Shown here: one piece after another, positions 11,301 to 22,240 of the stretch | How positions within the stretch are numbered: the stretch's first letter is position 1 | Layout of the letters: the number at the start of each line of letters is the position of its first letter | Assembly: GCA_903813345.2 (NCBI GenBank) | Contig: CAIIXF020000002.1 | Span: 3,696,001 to 3,760,000 of the forward strand | DNA: 64,000 nucleotides | Direction of reading: 5' to 3' | Source: Owenia fusiformis | Taxonomy: Eukaryota > Annelida > Polychaeta > Sabellida > Oweniidae | Notes under the pieces: generated by a model | Database searches by the model: none | What the model was told of the DNA's origin: nothing | Seen by the model: the letters and a program-made list of their open reading frames with translations, nothing else | Translations under genes and position numbers: made by a program

Positions 11301-14300
11301 ATAAATAATTTTGGGTACAAGGTATAACCCTTGGGAAATACAATATTCTACCCTCAACCCCTCGGGGAGGTATATTGTATTTCCCTCAGATATATTGTAT
11401 TTCCCTGTATTAAAAACTTCCCATTAATTAAACCTCATATATAATGCACACGATTTTAAATACGAATCAAAACTATGAATAAGTGATATCCATGTTTCTA
11501 ACGAAAGCATGAATTTGAAAGAAACAAACATTCTACTCATATGGTATAAAGATATTACCAGTTGTGTCCATTTTAGATTTGATTGAAGAACTTGAATTAG
11601 AGGCAATTTTGAAATTACAATATATTAAAAGAGGCTCTGTTGCTTAGATCGGAGAATCAATTAGCTGTATTGTTCAGTTTATGACAAAACTGATGTTTAG
11701 TGTTACTTTCCTGTAAAATAGCATTTGGAATCTAGTAGTTTGTATATAGATGAATTTGATAAGGCATTGTCGAGGGAAAATATCCAACAAGATCCAACTT
11801 AAAGTTTGCTTTTTCTTATTAAGTTCCATTACAACTTTTGGTCCTTTCCCTTTGGCACTAGTGCTTATATATTTACTAGTTTGCTCATGAAATTAGGCAT
11901 ACTTTAACTTGAAACAATTTGTAACACTCAATTTTTGGGGTTTGGAGATCGAAGTAATAATGATGAAAAACAAGCAAATTTAAAATATTTATGTTTTACC
12001 CAAATTTTTAAAGATTTTTGTTAGCCTTTGTTTTGTCTGTTTTATTCTCAAATAAATCATGGTCAATATCCCAGATACGAGTAGAAATAATCTTGGTTTA
12101 CGTCATTAAAATTCACAATTGAGTCAAACTGATGTCATATTTGAAATCTACATGTAAAATTACATTTAGAAATGTGGTTTTGAAAAGAGTTTATCAACTT
12201 TGAAAATTTAATTTTCTTTGAAAAAGTGACTTCTAGGTCGGAGAGATTCCCCATAGCCCCCATGTTGTAAAATCACAAAAATGGAAATATCTTTTCATGT
12301 GTTGGGCAGATAATATATATATTTCTTTTACTGGACATATTTTAATTTGTGTAACTATCAGATACATAAAGCTAATATGAATAGTGAACCACTAAAACTG
12401 ATGCATATTCAAGTTTAAGGGAATTTTGTAATACCCTGCCATGTTAATTCCCCCGAATCAGCCACCTGGTGGTGATACTGGTAACTACCTACTCGCATCT
12501 GAGTAATTCTATTGTGATATAATCATCATTTACCAATTTTAAAATTAAATATTACTAGTTAGAGAATGTGATTTCTTACTTTAGGTTATATTTATATCCC
12601 GATTCATATGTATAATAATAATTGATGAAGACGAATAGAGATTATCCTCTATGAGGTTCAGGGTATTGGAATTATCCCGAGGCCAATATAATATATCTGG
12701 CCTAGGGTTGTTGGTCCCGAGGGAAGATATTTTCTATTGGTATTGAAAATACAGCATATCAGAAACATGTGTAAATTGTTTATCTTGCAATTATTTTGCT
12801 AAATACTAATAGAAGTAATAGAAATTATACTGTACCTTCCAGATAATAGCTTTTTTGTTAACTATGAGGCAATGAATGAATGGATGCATTTTATTAAAAT
12901 TGCAAAATGATGCTCTATGCAATTCATACGAAAAATTAATTTTGCCATATTAGAATCAAGTATAATCTTTAATCCATTGGATAGATCATGCATTGCCTGA
13001 TGTTGAGGTATTGATAAAAGAATCAGCAAGTGTCTGACAAAATAGATCTTAGTGTTATGTATTAGGCAAATATTAGGAAGGGTATAAATGGTCTCCAATC
13101 TTTCTAGTTTTGAGTATTACGTCTTCTTGCTTTGATTCAAACTATCCTCGGTCACTATTTGTAACCCCTCCCTCCTTCCCCATTTAGGCCATGGATATGA
13201 AGATGATTTAGAGGTTATGTGAAGGATACTAGGGAAGGGTTAATAGCCAGAGTTATATTAATTCATTTAAGTTTAATCATAAATGTTATGCAATTCACAC
13301 TAGCATCAAATATCATACCAAAAGCATTGAACTGTTCATTACTTTTCAATTGCAGTAAACATGGTAAAATGGTTCTAAATATTGAAGCCCGTTGAACAAG
13401 CATATTAATTAATTGTAACTCATAGCTCTAGATGACTTGAACTTATCTATTCATATTCTAGGAACAAGTCAATGAATAAGTAAGACTTGACTCTTGACAG
13501 ACTTAAAAGACCGAGGACCCTATAAGACTTAAACTAAAAGTTAATTTGACCATTGATGACCTATGATAGGGAAGGGTCAGGATAACACTTATATAAAATA
13601 TTTAAAGTGTCTAATAATGATAATGAACATATTACAATGTTACCCCACATTAGTAGATGCTAATTAAATGTCAATTATTGTTAGTGTAATCTGCATTTTT
13701 CATTTAATGCTGCAACAAGCGCACAAGTACCAAAAAGTGCCACGCCCACTTTTCCCTGAAAGCAGCTATGTGTGACTATATTTGATAAATATTATTGATT
13801 TATAGGATCATTATATCAACTTTTAAGTGTTTTAGTGTTAATATAGACATAATATTACAAATTTTGACAAAGTAGCAGCCATAAAATCCATACAGATTTT
13901 GAAATATTTCACTTTGAGAACAAAGGGACACATTTGGGAGGGGGTCAAATTGAGAATATTTCGAGATATAAATACTGTTTCTATGGTAACCATATAAGTT
14001 AGAGATTGGAAATTTCTGGCACTAATTAACCATAACATGCTCTACCCAATATAAAACAATGAATATCTGACATGCATTAGTATTCTTTTTATTGGGTGGT
14101 ATTAAAGTACCCCCATGGTTTTTTGGGGGTAGGGGTATAAATTGGTCTGAGGGCCGTCTGCCACCCCTATAGAAAGTCCAACTACCCAGAAAGTGTCCAG
14201 TATAATCATACAGATGGTTTGAAATAGGTTGGAATGTGTAACCTTTCATGTAAGGAAGGTTGCATTTCTAGAGCACTTCTACAGAATGGATTACAGTCTA

Positions 14301-17300
14301 ATAACACAAATTCGCGAAAACCTTTCTTTTTCAATGTTTGTTAATTTTTTCAGTGGCTTCCTTGGTGCAGTTTCCTTCTTGAAGACACTGGACAGACAAG
14401 GTGGGAAACTACGGCTCAAGCAGATGGGATTATACTTCTTTCACAGATTTTGGAGGTATTGAAAAACAAGCCGGTATAAAACGGAAAACTAGACTTTGGC
14501 TATTCCAAAAACCAAATTAAAGTTAATTCAAAAGTAAAAAGGAACAAAGTATCTCGGTCTTAGAGTTTTGGAATTGTGAATAATTAGTGAAAGCACAACT
14601 TATGTTTATGCGTATACATAGCTATACTTTATAGATATAAGTGAATCGAAAATGAAGAAACAATATTTTTTGGTAAAAATAATCAAGACACAATATTTCT
14701 GTAATATAAGGTTTGATCCTGGTAAGTTATGACATTAACGATTGAAAAAAAGTAATCGCAACCATGAATACTTTTCTCCCGAATTATTGTGTTTTTCAAA
14801 AGTATGGAATATGGTGTTGTCCTTGGTATCTACAACTATTTTTGATGTCAAGAGTATTGTTTACATCATTTTGTTTTATTCTTCGACATATATTGCAATG
14901 ATTTTTATTATAAATGGCGTGTTACACGGTTGGATTGGGATGTTGCACATAACTCATTATTGTTTACGATATTTTTGCAATCGTGTATTCAAATGAATTT
15001 TAAATTCTTGTTTTATTACAGAGTGAATTGTACTGCTTATTATCGATGTACTGTTTTCATTTTGATTTGTAGACTGACTCCAGTTTATATGATAGTTTTG
15101 ATGTTTTTTGCAACCCTTTTTAAATATACGGGCGATGGTCCACTTTGGCCCGTGCGCCAGGATCAGATAGAGGGATGTCGGATGCATTGGTGGACTAACC
15201 TACTATATATTAACAATCTCTATTTACCAGGCCCACTGGTAAGTTTTTTAAATTTTATTTTCTTATTAAAAGCAATATAACATATATATATGGTGATTAG
15301 CAATGACCCCGATGAGGAAATATTAGGAGCCGCATACTGGTATTTGCAGTTTTGGAAGAACATCATCGGAGGGTTCGATACAAATCTTTGAAATGTTGTA
15401 TCACTTATAGTTATAGATTATACTCAATAAAATTCGTTTTATGAATGATAGAATATTGCCTCAACTGCTAATAAACATTTCATCTTAAGTTCTACACTAG
15501 GTATACTGATTGAGTAGAATTTCAAACAAACAATATTTTGTAAATATGCAGTTTTCGAACTAAACGTTTCAAAATTCTAAAATGGTTAAGAGTTGCGCAC
15601 TAGGATGAAGTACGTTGATGTTGACAATACCACTAATACAAGAGAACGTTATCTTAGAAATTTATGTCATTGTATTTGTTCGACATTATTTTTGTGACAG
15701 TGTCTCGTTCCCTTTTTGGCACATAACATGTATAAATGAAACCATGATCTGAAACATCGTTGAGAGGAAAGTATGAAGACATTCCCCAATCACTTATTCT
15801 ATTTTCAGTGCTTGGGATATACGTGGTACCTTGCTAACGACATGCAGTTCTATATTGTCGCTCCTGTATTCCTGTTTGCCTTGTTCAAGTGAGTATAGAT
15901 TCATAACAACTCCCAAGTTATTCAGATACCATATTTTCCAGATATAATTATCATATCAACTACACTATAAACATAGATGATCGACCTAAAGTCCATGATA
16001 AAGCATTTTTAAGAGAGAATCAAAAAATCACATATACTAGTCTTACATTATATTTCATTCATGACAATATTAATCCAATTTGTGTATATTCCAACTTATG
16101 ATTAAATTGTGTCAATATATCCACCAAAATGAAAAAGGAACACTCATCTGGTAAGATCTGACGAACACGTCCTATTCAAATGCAATTTGTATTAAACATG
16201 TACTTATTTATTATTTCTTTATCAACCCTTAGGAAACCCGTTGTTGGCTATATTCTCACTGGACTAACCTTCCTTGGAAGTATCATTGCAATCAGCGTCC
16301 TGCACTTCCAGGGCAACGCTGACTATGTCCAGTACTACATAAAGCCATATACAAGAATTGGGCCATATATCATTGGTATATGGCTAGGATACTTCATATG
16401 GAGAACAAAAGGAAAAATCAAAATGAAATGGGTAGGTTTGAAATGCTGTGTTATACCTCGCTCACATAAGTTCCGATTCATCACTGGCAACATTCGTCAG
16501 ATTCTTAGACATTGCACGAGCGCCTTTAGAACTTTATCTGGGACATAACAGTTGCCAATGTCTCGCTGATTTTTCTCTTGCCCGTATGGTCAGGTCACCG
16601 AGCGGTTTGAAACGGCTCTCGGTAACAGCGTACGGCATCCTGTAATTTCTTCAAATGGTACGTACTTGATTAAAACTTGATTCTAATTAGTAAAAATAGT
16701 TACTGTATATAAAGGTTTTCACAAAAATGTGTAATACAAATGCCAGTAGTATAAAGTATAAATCAAATGAAACATTGGTGTGTGGTTGGAAGGATAGGTA
16801 GGTGGGTGGTACATTGAGTATTAGCCGGTTGAGGGAGTAGATTTTCCGAGGTCCAGACGGATGCCGTGCGACAATCGTACGATCACTGTGCGATCACCGT
16901 ACGATTTCAATAATTCAAATTATTTGCGGGCGCCACGCGATGCGTGAGCATACTCACGATTATTGCATGATATCAGGGAAAAGTCTCCATCGATCGGCTT
17001 ATTTCACAGCACCTAATCGGTAGGAGCCCCTTTCTTATGTGAACTAGGCATTACATACGTGTATATACATATAGTTTAATATTCGAACTTTTGTTAGTGG
17101 TTGCAAGCAAAAACATATGTTATCACTGTTCTGCATAAATATATGTTCAATTTTTAGTGGATGCAAGCGATAGGATGGATATTTGCTATAGGATTTATAC
17201 ATGCTGCAATTTACGGAAACTTTAGGCCACTTGGCACGCCATTTGAGGGAGTCCCGGCTGCTTTCTATATTATGTTCAAGAGACATATCTTTGGGCTGGC

Positions 17301-19408
17301 TGTTGCTTGGATTTGCTTGGCATGTATTACTGGATATGGAGGTGAACCTTTTAAAAATAAATCTAATGTATTGCATTCCGAGCTTAAACTTACCAGGAAT
17401 TTGTGCAGGGAAGATGTAATTTGTTTCATTGGGGCCTTACTCAAGGTCAAATGCATTTATTTCGGAAATGTAATCATGTAAGTCTCAGTTACTGAGACCA
17501 AAGGCCACTCCCTTTTGTCCAGTATCAGCGACATATGCGCCAGCAGCAACATTTATAGCCCGGACACCATCCCCCTGTTTAAATTTCCCAAGGAGAAATC
17601 TCCCCCCCCTCACTTCACATCTTTCTTGGACACATGCTTAACCGAGGCAGGTTTGTAATTGTCCGCATCCGTTTTTCACTCTACTATACTTAACCAATAA
17701 CCCCTAGAAATGCATAAGATACTCTTTTTGGCCAATTGTATTGTTTCGTATATTTTTGAAAGTACCTTTACCATCTAATAACGTCCGATAAACCATTCAT
17801 AAGGAACAGACACATAAAAACAAATAACATAATCACTACTAATAAGAACACCAAATGCAAGGTGTAGTAGAGTGTATATCTTTCTCAACCAGCCTACCTT
17901 TTCTCCAACACATCAAGTTTGGGTCCTGGAGATTCATAATATTATATGCTATAATGTTACCTCTTTTTAAATGCATTATACTCGAAATTTTATGCAATAT
18001 CTATTGTATATATTATAATATCACTCAATTAAAGAACTTTAACTCTACAACATAATTTGGGAATTTGACATACGTTACATTAAAACTAGAAAAGCGTATA
18101 CTTTCATTATGAAACTAATCGAATTCATTTTTTTGTGAAATATTTCATTTTATATAATTTGTGTATTCATTTATTCATCTTCTATTAAAACGTCTGATTT
18201 CTGTTCACCAACAAACTTGCTCTTTATTTACCATGTATTTTAGGAGTGGCGAGTTTGGATTCCAGATCCTCTTTTCTAAATTGACGTTAACTCTTTACTT
18301 GAAACATCCAATGATCATAGGCTATTCTCAATCAAAGACATGAACCACATTTTTCAGGAGTGGTAAACGAGCCAATGTCATGGCGAGTATGGATCTATAT
18401 TTTGTAGTTGACATACACTTGTTACTTGTAACATCCAATGATCATAGGCTATTCTCAATCAAAGACATGAACCACATTTTTCAGGAGTGGTAAACGAGCC
18501 AATGTCATGGCGAGTATGGATCTATATTTTGTAGTTGACATACACTTGTTACTTGTAACATCCAATGATCATAGGCTATTCTCAATCAAAGACATGAACC
18601 ACATTTTTCAGGAGTGGTAAACGAGCCAATGTCATGGCGAGTATGGATCTATATTTTGTAGTTGACATACACTTGTTACTTGTAACATCCAATGATCATA
18701 GGCTATTCTCAATCAAAGACATGAACCACATTTTTCAGGAGTGGTAAACGAGCCAATGTCATGGCGAGTATGGATCTATATTTTGTAGTTGACATACACT
18801 TGTTACTTGTAACATCCAATGATCATAGGCTATTCTCAATCAAAGACATGAACCACATTTTTCAGGAGTGGTAAACGAGCCAATGTCATGGCGAGTATGG
18901 ATCTATATTTTGTAGTTGACATACACTTGTTACTTGTAACATCCAATGATCATAGGCTATTCTCAATCAAAAACATGAACCACATTTTTCAGGAGTGGTA
19001 AACAAACTAATGTCATGGCGAGTTTGGATCCCTCTTTCTAAGTTGACGTACACTGGATACTTGATCCATCCAATGGTCATGTACTATTATCACTACAACA
19101 GGAGACAGCTACAGTACATGAGGATATTTCCAGAAATGGTATTTATATTTATCTAATTGATTATTGAAATTGACCGATGTATGATCACTGTTTATACCAT
19201 ATAGCAGATAAGTGCATGAGTGAATGTGTCATATGTTTTTGGGTAATGTATATCTCTATTTGAAAATTATTTACACTTTCAGGTGTTTTTGTTTTGCGCA
19301 ATACTATGTGCAACAATAGCTGCAAGTATCCTGGTTACACTGACATTTGAGATTCCAGTGTTACACCTTGAGAAAATCATGTTTCCACAAAACAAAAAGA
19401 ACAAATAA
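2334..19408 (+). CDS. NRF-6-like membrane acyltransferase (acyltransferase-3 family), 13 exons
   Basis: Exons: 2334-2601, 3372-3610, 4221-4381, 5188-5594, 7288-7473, 7931-8030, 14354-14455, 15073-15238, 15809-15888, 16233-16431, 17158-17341, 18993-19138, 19283-19408. They total 2364 nt (787 aa plus stop), and all phases agree. Seen: a signal peptide (residues 1-24); a cysteine-bearing extracellular N-terminal region (C59, a DYDLCMSL segment, GVCAPDSCSSSDV) like the NRF domain; a first membrane segment at about 223-247 followed by a basic, hydrophilic loop; then a multipass region with FFVLSGFL (about 450-457), a WWTNLLYINN segment and CLGYTWYLANDMQF (544-557). These are hallmarks of 'nose resistant to fluoxetine' proteins, whose nematode member is implicated in lipid and drug transport. 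The substrate here is unknown. The exon 2 donor (GTACTT) and exon 5 donor (GTAATA) are weaker choices, made by phase. Exons 2, 5 and 12 carry upstream decoy arrays. Family assignment is confident; exact ends of exons 2 and 5 less so. Confidence 0.9.
2832..3371 (+). repeat. Tandem decoy copies of the exon 2 acceptor region
   Basis: Four decayed copies start at 2832, 2966, 3101 and 3231, and the real exon 2 at 3372 (spacing 134, 135, 130 and 141 bp). Each has a T-rich tract, TAG, then about 115 nt matching the start of exon 2 (codons for LDADAVPPAG and GKGFWN), ending near the exon's AAGGTGTTTAAC. The next unit then begins with intron-like GTAAGACATCC and a T-tract. In the exon 2 frame every copy ends in a stop (TAG, TAA, TAA, TGA); copy 3 lacks a few bases before CTTGTC. 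GTAAGA after three of the copies could serve as a 5' splice site. Confidence 0.9.
4382..5187 (+). other. Intron 3 of the NRF-6-like gene, no recognised repeat
   Basis: AT-rich. A mid part (4500-4820) is less AT-rich and may be an old insertion, but no ends, frames or copies were found. Intron 2 (3611-4220) also shows nothing. Confidence 0.4.
5629..6327. mobile_element. Nonautonomous element, GAGAGGTTAAGC termini, copy 2
   Basis: The same 12-bp termini occur at 5629-5640 and 6316-6327, flanked by CATTA and TATTA (4 of 5). It starts 35 bp after the exon 4 donor, in intron 4 of the NRF-6-like gene. The interior is mostly different from copies 1 and 3 apart from the GTAAACG-rich ends. 699 bp, no ORF of note. 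Confidence 0.85.
6854..7287 (+). repeat. Tandem decoy copies of the exon 5 acceptor region
   Basis: Three decayed copies start at 6854, 7002 and 7143; the real exon 5 starts at 7288 (spacing 148, 141 and 145 bp). Each has CTTTATATTATAG followed by about 100 nt of exon 5 (GVGIQIILAFSVYSNLPQL-like), then TGTATATGA where the real exon has TGTATACGA, so Arg becomes a stop by one C-to-T change. The following bases, through TATATCCTACT, are still recognisably exon-derived and run straight into the next acceptor. The exon-derived part is about 130 nt and the intron tail about 15 nt. Confidence 0.9.
9654..9770 (+). mobile_element. Truncated copy of the AGATGCGAGTAG-ended element
   Basis: Starts AGATGCAAGTAGAAATAATC and follows the 12073 copy for about 110 bp (TTTACATCATTAAAAATTC, ATTTGAAATCTTCATGTAG) before diverging. 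Nested in the 6-kb intron element. Confidence 0.6.
9890..11425. repeat. Array of hairpin modules rich in GGGCAGATATA / TATATCTGCCC
   Basis: Multiple imperfect palindromes: 10352-10493 (arms about 58 nt), 11056-11216 (about 65 nt), 11313-11424, plus the GCGGGCAGATATAGTATATCTGCCCG core near 10730. Several share an apical GC-rich segment of the CCCTCGGGACC / GGTCCCTCGGG type. Half-modules occur at 10550-10640 and 12640-12735. A block of about 75 bp (CAGGTACATAAAGC to GCAGATATAGCTTT) is directly repeated at about 9952 and 10651. Confidence 0.8.
12073..12500 (+). mobile_element. AGATGCGAGTAG-ended nonautonomous element, copy in intron 6
   Basis: Ends AGATACGAGTAG (12073) and CTACTCGCATCT (12489-12500). 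The interior is an inverted match to 25226-25648, including ACCTGGTGGTGA and the CTTTTCATGTGTTGGGCAGA region. No clear target duplication. Confidence 0.8.
14456..18243 (+). other. Introns 7-11 of the NRF-6-like gene, mostly unique sequence
   Basis: Outside exons at 15073, 15809, 16233 and 17158 and the repeat at 17740, only a small GC-richer patch with short inverted words (CGTACGATCACTGTGCGATC, 16860-16950) stands out. Confidence 0.4.
17740..17870 (+). repeat. Dispersed repeat, copy 1 (intron 11)
   Basis: Matches 22945-23090 in the same orientation: TTTTTGAAAGTACCTT, CCGATAAACCATT, AAAAACAAATAACATAA and ACACCAAATGCAAGGT. Element limits were not determined. Confidence 0.65.
18244..18992 (+). 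repeat. 127-bp tandem decoy copies of the exon 12 acceptor region
   Basis: One divergent copy at 18244 is followed by five nearly identical copies at 18358, 18485, 18612, 18739 and 18866, then the real exon at 18993. Spacing is exactly 127 bp for the last five intervals and 114 for the first. The unit is about 20 nt of intron end (CCACATTTTTCAG) plus about 107 nt homologous to the start of exon 12. The decoy frame reads GVVNEPMSWRVWI and then stops at TAG. The five copies are far more alike to each other than to the real exon, pointing to recent amplification or homogenisation of one diverged copy. Confidence 0.93.
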
Positions 19409-19517
19409 AGCATTCAAAATTTGTAGTATTGGACATTTGAATGCTACAACCAACGGGACACCAAGAGACTAGGATCACAAGACGAAAAAAAGAACATGGA
19501 AGTCATCCCGCGATGGA

Positions 19518-19594
19518 AAATAAAAACAGTAACCTGAATTAAAATCAAAACAATGTCAAGTATTCATATCATGACTCTGCCGGGAAACAATAAA
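19518..19594 (+). terminator. Candidate polyadenylation signals of the NRF-6-like gene
   Basis: AATAAA occurs at about 19519 and 19589, 110-190 bp after the stop at 19408, before the minisatellite that starts near 19680. Reasonable 3' UTR ends; no transcript evidence is available. Confidence 0.4.
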
Positions 19595-19679
19595 ATATTG
19601 CCCTTTGTGAAACATCTATGAAGGCAAAGTATAAAAATGCATTCCTCGCTCAGTATGCAGAATCGCCAACCTAAAATGA

Positions 19680-20990
19680 AAAATTTGCGGGAGATTATAA
19701 GAAATTGCAGTACTTTTATGGTAGGTTTTTCCAAAATCCGGTAGTTTTTGTGGGAATTTTTTAAAATGCGGTAGTTTTTGCGGGAGATTTTTGAAAATAA
19801 CGGAAGTTTTTAAGGGAGATTTTGAAAAACGGGAGTTTTTAGGGTACATTTGAATAAAACGGGAGTTTTACGGAATATTTTTTTAAAAATCTAAAAAAGG
19901 AGAAGTTTTTGCGGTACAGGTAAATATAATTAAAATGGTAGTTTTGCCGTAGATTTTTGAAAAACTGTAGTTGTTGCAAGAGATTTTTGAAAAACGGAAG
20001 TTTTGTTTTGAAGGAGATTTTAAAAAAAAATGAAGTTCAAGTTTTGCGGGCAATTTTTGAAAAACAGGAGTTTTTGCGGTAAACTTCTGAAAAACGGGAG
20101 TTTTGCGGGATATTTTTGAAAAAAACTGGAGTTTTTGTGGTAGACTTTGAAAAAGGGAGTTTTTGCGGTAGATTATTTCAGTGGTTCAGTTCGATATGCG
20201 ATGTATATTTCTTATTTTTAAAAGAAATCTACAAATATTTCTTTACGGTCTTATCTTTACATCGTAATTTCGATCGCCGCCATAACTTTTCGAACGAGTT
20301 ACCTTGAAATATCAAGACGTCATGCTATTCTCGTACTTATTGAACTCAATGTAACTGTCCTTGACCATTTATTAAGCATTAACAAATTTTAGGCGATCTT
20401 TCTGCGTGGGGTGTATTTTGATTCTTACAATATAAATTGTATATGGGGCTTCCTACCACCGATCATACCAAACCAAATCATGTCAACTATAGACTCTAAA
20501 AAGTAAATTATCATTTCCATTCCGTTTTGAACAATGTCGCCGATTTATAGGTGAATCTGTAACATTTAGAATCATTGAGAATCGGAAATTAAACAATATG
20601 ACAAAAACTATTGAGTAATAAGGCTGATGATTATAATGCTTATTTACATGAAACTTGGCCCAGAACAATTATTATGATGGTTTGTTTGCTCAATTTTTAC
20701 ATTACAAAAGAATTATACATTTTCCTGGCGGCAAAACTGAAAGTAAAAGATAGAAGTGCGACTCTGATAATAAAGGTCACAGACTTGTCAGATTTCTTTG
20801 AAAAATACGGTACATTTTAAGCAAAAATACGGGAGATTTTACGGGAGATATCAGTAAAATGCGGATGATTTCAGCAAAAATACAGGAGATTTTACGAAAA
20901 AATATTTTAGTAGAAATACGGTACGGGAGTGTTTACGGGAGAAAACGGTACGGGAGTTTTGTTATTTCAACGGAAAAACAAAAATTTTAC
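19680..20990. repeat. Degenerate GGGAGATTTT/GGGAGTTTTT minisatellite, two blocks
   Basis: Short, poorly conserved units of the type GCGGGAGATTTTTGAAAA and ACGGGAGTTTTT run over about 19680-20170 and reappear at 20820-20990 (ACGGGAGATTTTACGGGAG). The stretch between (20171-20820) shows nothing recognisable. The open frames through it are repeat artefacts. Confidence 0.75.
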
Positions 20991-20999
20991 GGGATATCT

Positions 21000-21041
21000 G
21001 GTATGTGTGTGAGTGTGTGTGTGTGTGTGTGGGGGGGGGGT
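21000..21041 (+). repeat. GT microsatellite with G-run
   Basis: GTGTGTGTGAGTGTGTGTGT followed by a run of nine G at about 21031-21040. Confidence 0.9.
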
Positions 21042-21160
21042 TAATTTAATGATTTGGTAGCAGTGCTTTTAGAAACGTATCGAATGGCTAAATTATTCTT
21101 GAACGTTTCTTTATCATTGTGAATATGTTAATTTTTTTAACTGGAAGAATTACTTCACTA

Positions 21161-21668
21161 AAGCCCGGTATACACCAATGGGGCAAGTTGAGACCTCCAT
21201 AGACTTAACATTGCGTACGTGGGACCTCGTGGGACCTTTTGGGATTTTGCCCCATGAAGTCCATGGGACTCCGTGGGATTTTGCCCCTTCGTGCCCCATC
21301 GAGTCGCACGAGGTCCCATGATGTCCCATGAAGTCCAATGTGGGACTCGATATGGCAAGATGGGGCAAAATCCCATGGAGTCCCAAGGGGTCCCATCGAG
21401 AATGAACATGTTCATTCTTTCCATGGGGCATCGTGGGATTTTCGATCATATGACGTGTTGTGTGAAGCCCAAAATACACCAATGGGGCACGGTGGGATTT
21501 GATGGGACTCCATGAGGCTTGATGGGACTCCATGGGGCATGATGGGGCAAAGTCATCAAGGTCCCATGGGGCTTCGTGTGATTCGATGGGGCAAATTGGG
21601 ATTCGATTGGGCAAGATGGGACTCAATGGGGGAAGTAGGATTTTGCCCCATTGGTGTATACCGGGCTT
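21161..21668. mobile_element. TA-flanked foldback element with GGG-ACTCCATG internal repeats
   Basis: Terminal inverted repeats of about 25 bp (AAGCCCGGTATACACCAATG at the left, its complement at the right) are flanked by TA on both sides (21159-21160 and 21669-21670). The 508-bp interior is a G-rich/C-rich irregular array of units such as GGGACTCCATGGGGC and GTGGGATTTTGCCCC, open on both strands by composition, not by coding. An internal AAGCCCAAAATACACCAATG near 21468 is a third degenerate copy of the terminus. Confidence 0.88.
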
Positions 21669-22109
21669 TACATTTAAAATTCAAAAACTTAAAACGATAA
21701 CGTTGACTCTACAGCATTTCTATTACCACAATTCTCTAATATCCAAGGAAACATGTGTATAAATGATTTCCTAATTAAACCAGTCCTATTCAACCATTGA
21801 CGAAAATATGTTAATTTTCTATTCCTTTAAAAATTGCTCAGGTTACGAAATGCCAATATAGTTCCAATGATGCCGCTTACGAATCTATAAAATATAATGT
21901 GTTTCCTCATTCTACAATTCAGGAAAAAACCACCGTCGTATGAATATTTTAATTTTCAATTTTCTATTTTTTGAAATATCAATTAGCGTAAATTGGCCCT
22001 TTATACTATGTCAAACAACACAAAACAAGTGACATATTTAAAAGTTCAAATTCAACTGAAATATAGAAAATGTAGCTAAAAGGTTTCAGAATATGTTGCG
22101 TAATGGTCA

Positions 22110-22240
22110 GTCCCGGTGTAAAAGGGTAGGAGGTCCTATCAATTTATGGTCCTACTCTCCATTGATTTATATGGTGACCTAAATGCAACTCTTTCCCTCA
22201 TTTTCTTATACACAATCAGGGTCAGTAAGGGCCTGATACT
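22110..22240 (-). repeat. Dispersed repeat with CCGGTGTAAAAGGGT end
   Basis: Reverse-complement match to 46790-46950: both carry GGTCCTACTCTCCATTGATT, TATATGGTGA and ACTCTTTCCCTCAT. A partial third copy lies at about 48345-48400 (GATTATGGTCCCC, CAACGGCCCTTACTG). Confidence 0.75.

Larger units (their letters stand above)
8275..14260. mobile_element. 6-kb composite inverted-repeat element filling intron 6
   Basis: Left arm 8275 to about 8968 and right arm about 13566 to 14260 are inverted copies of about 690 bp (for example CCTTACATGAAAGGTTACAC; CCATGGGGGTACTTTAATAC; GTTATCCTGACCCTTCCCT). The element occupies almost all of the 6.3-kb intron between exons 6 and 7 of the NRF-6-like gene. The central 4.6 kb has no convincing coding sequence. 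It carries nested repeats, a hairpin-module array and copies of the AGATGCGAGTAG family. A long-terminal-inverted-repeat DNA transposon derivative is the simplest reading. Confidence 0.85.

Noticed and set aside
16440-16645. Continuation of exon 10 as coding sequence
   Set aside because: A GTAGGT donor at 16432 joins in phase to exon 11, which carries the expected family sequence; the readthrough frame has no family resemblance.
18244-18992. Regular repeats resembling a CRISPR array
   Set aside because: The 127-bp units are contiguous without unique spacers, and they are homologous to the adjacent exon in a eukaryotic gene.
21150-21762. Open frames of 62-158 codons on both strands
   Set aside because: They arise from the reiterated GGGACTCCATG words of a TA-flanked element; no conserved motif.
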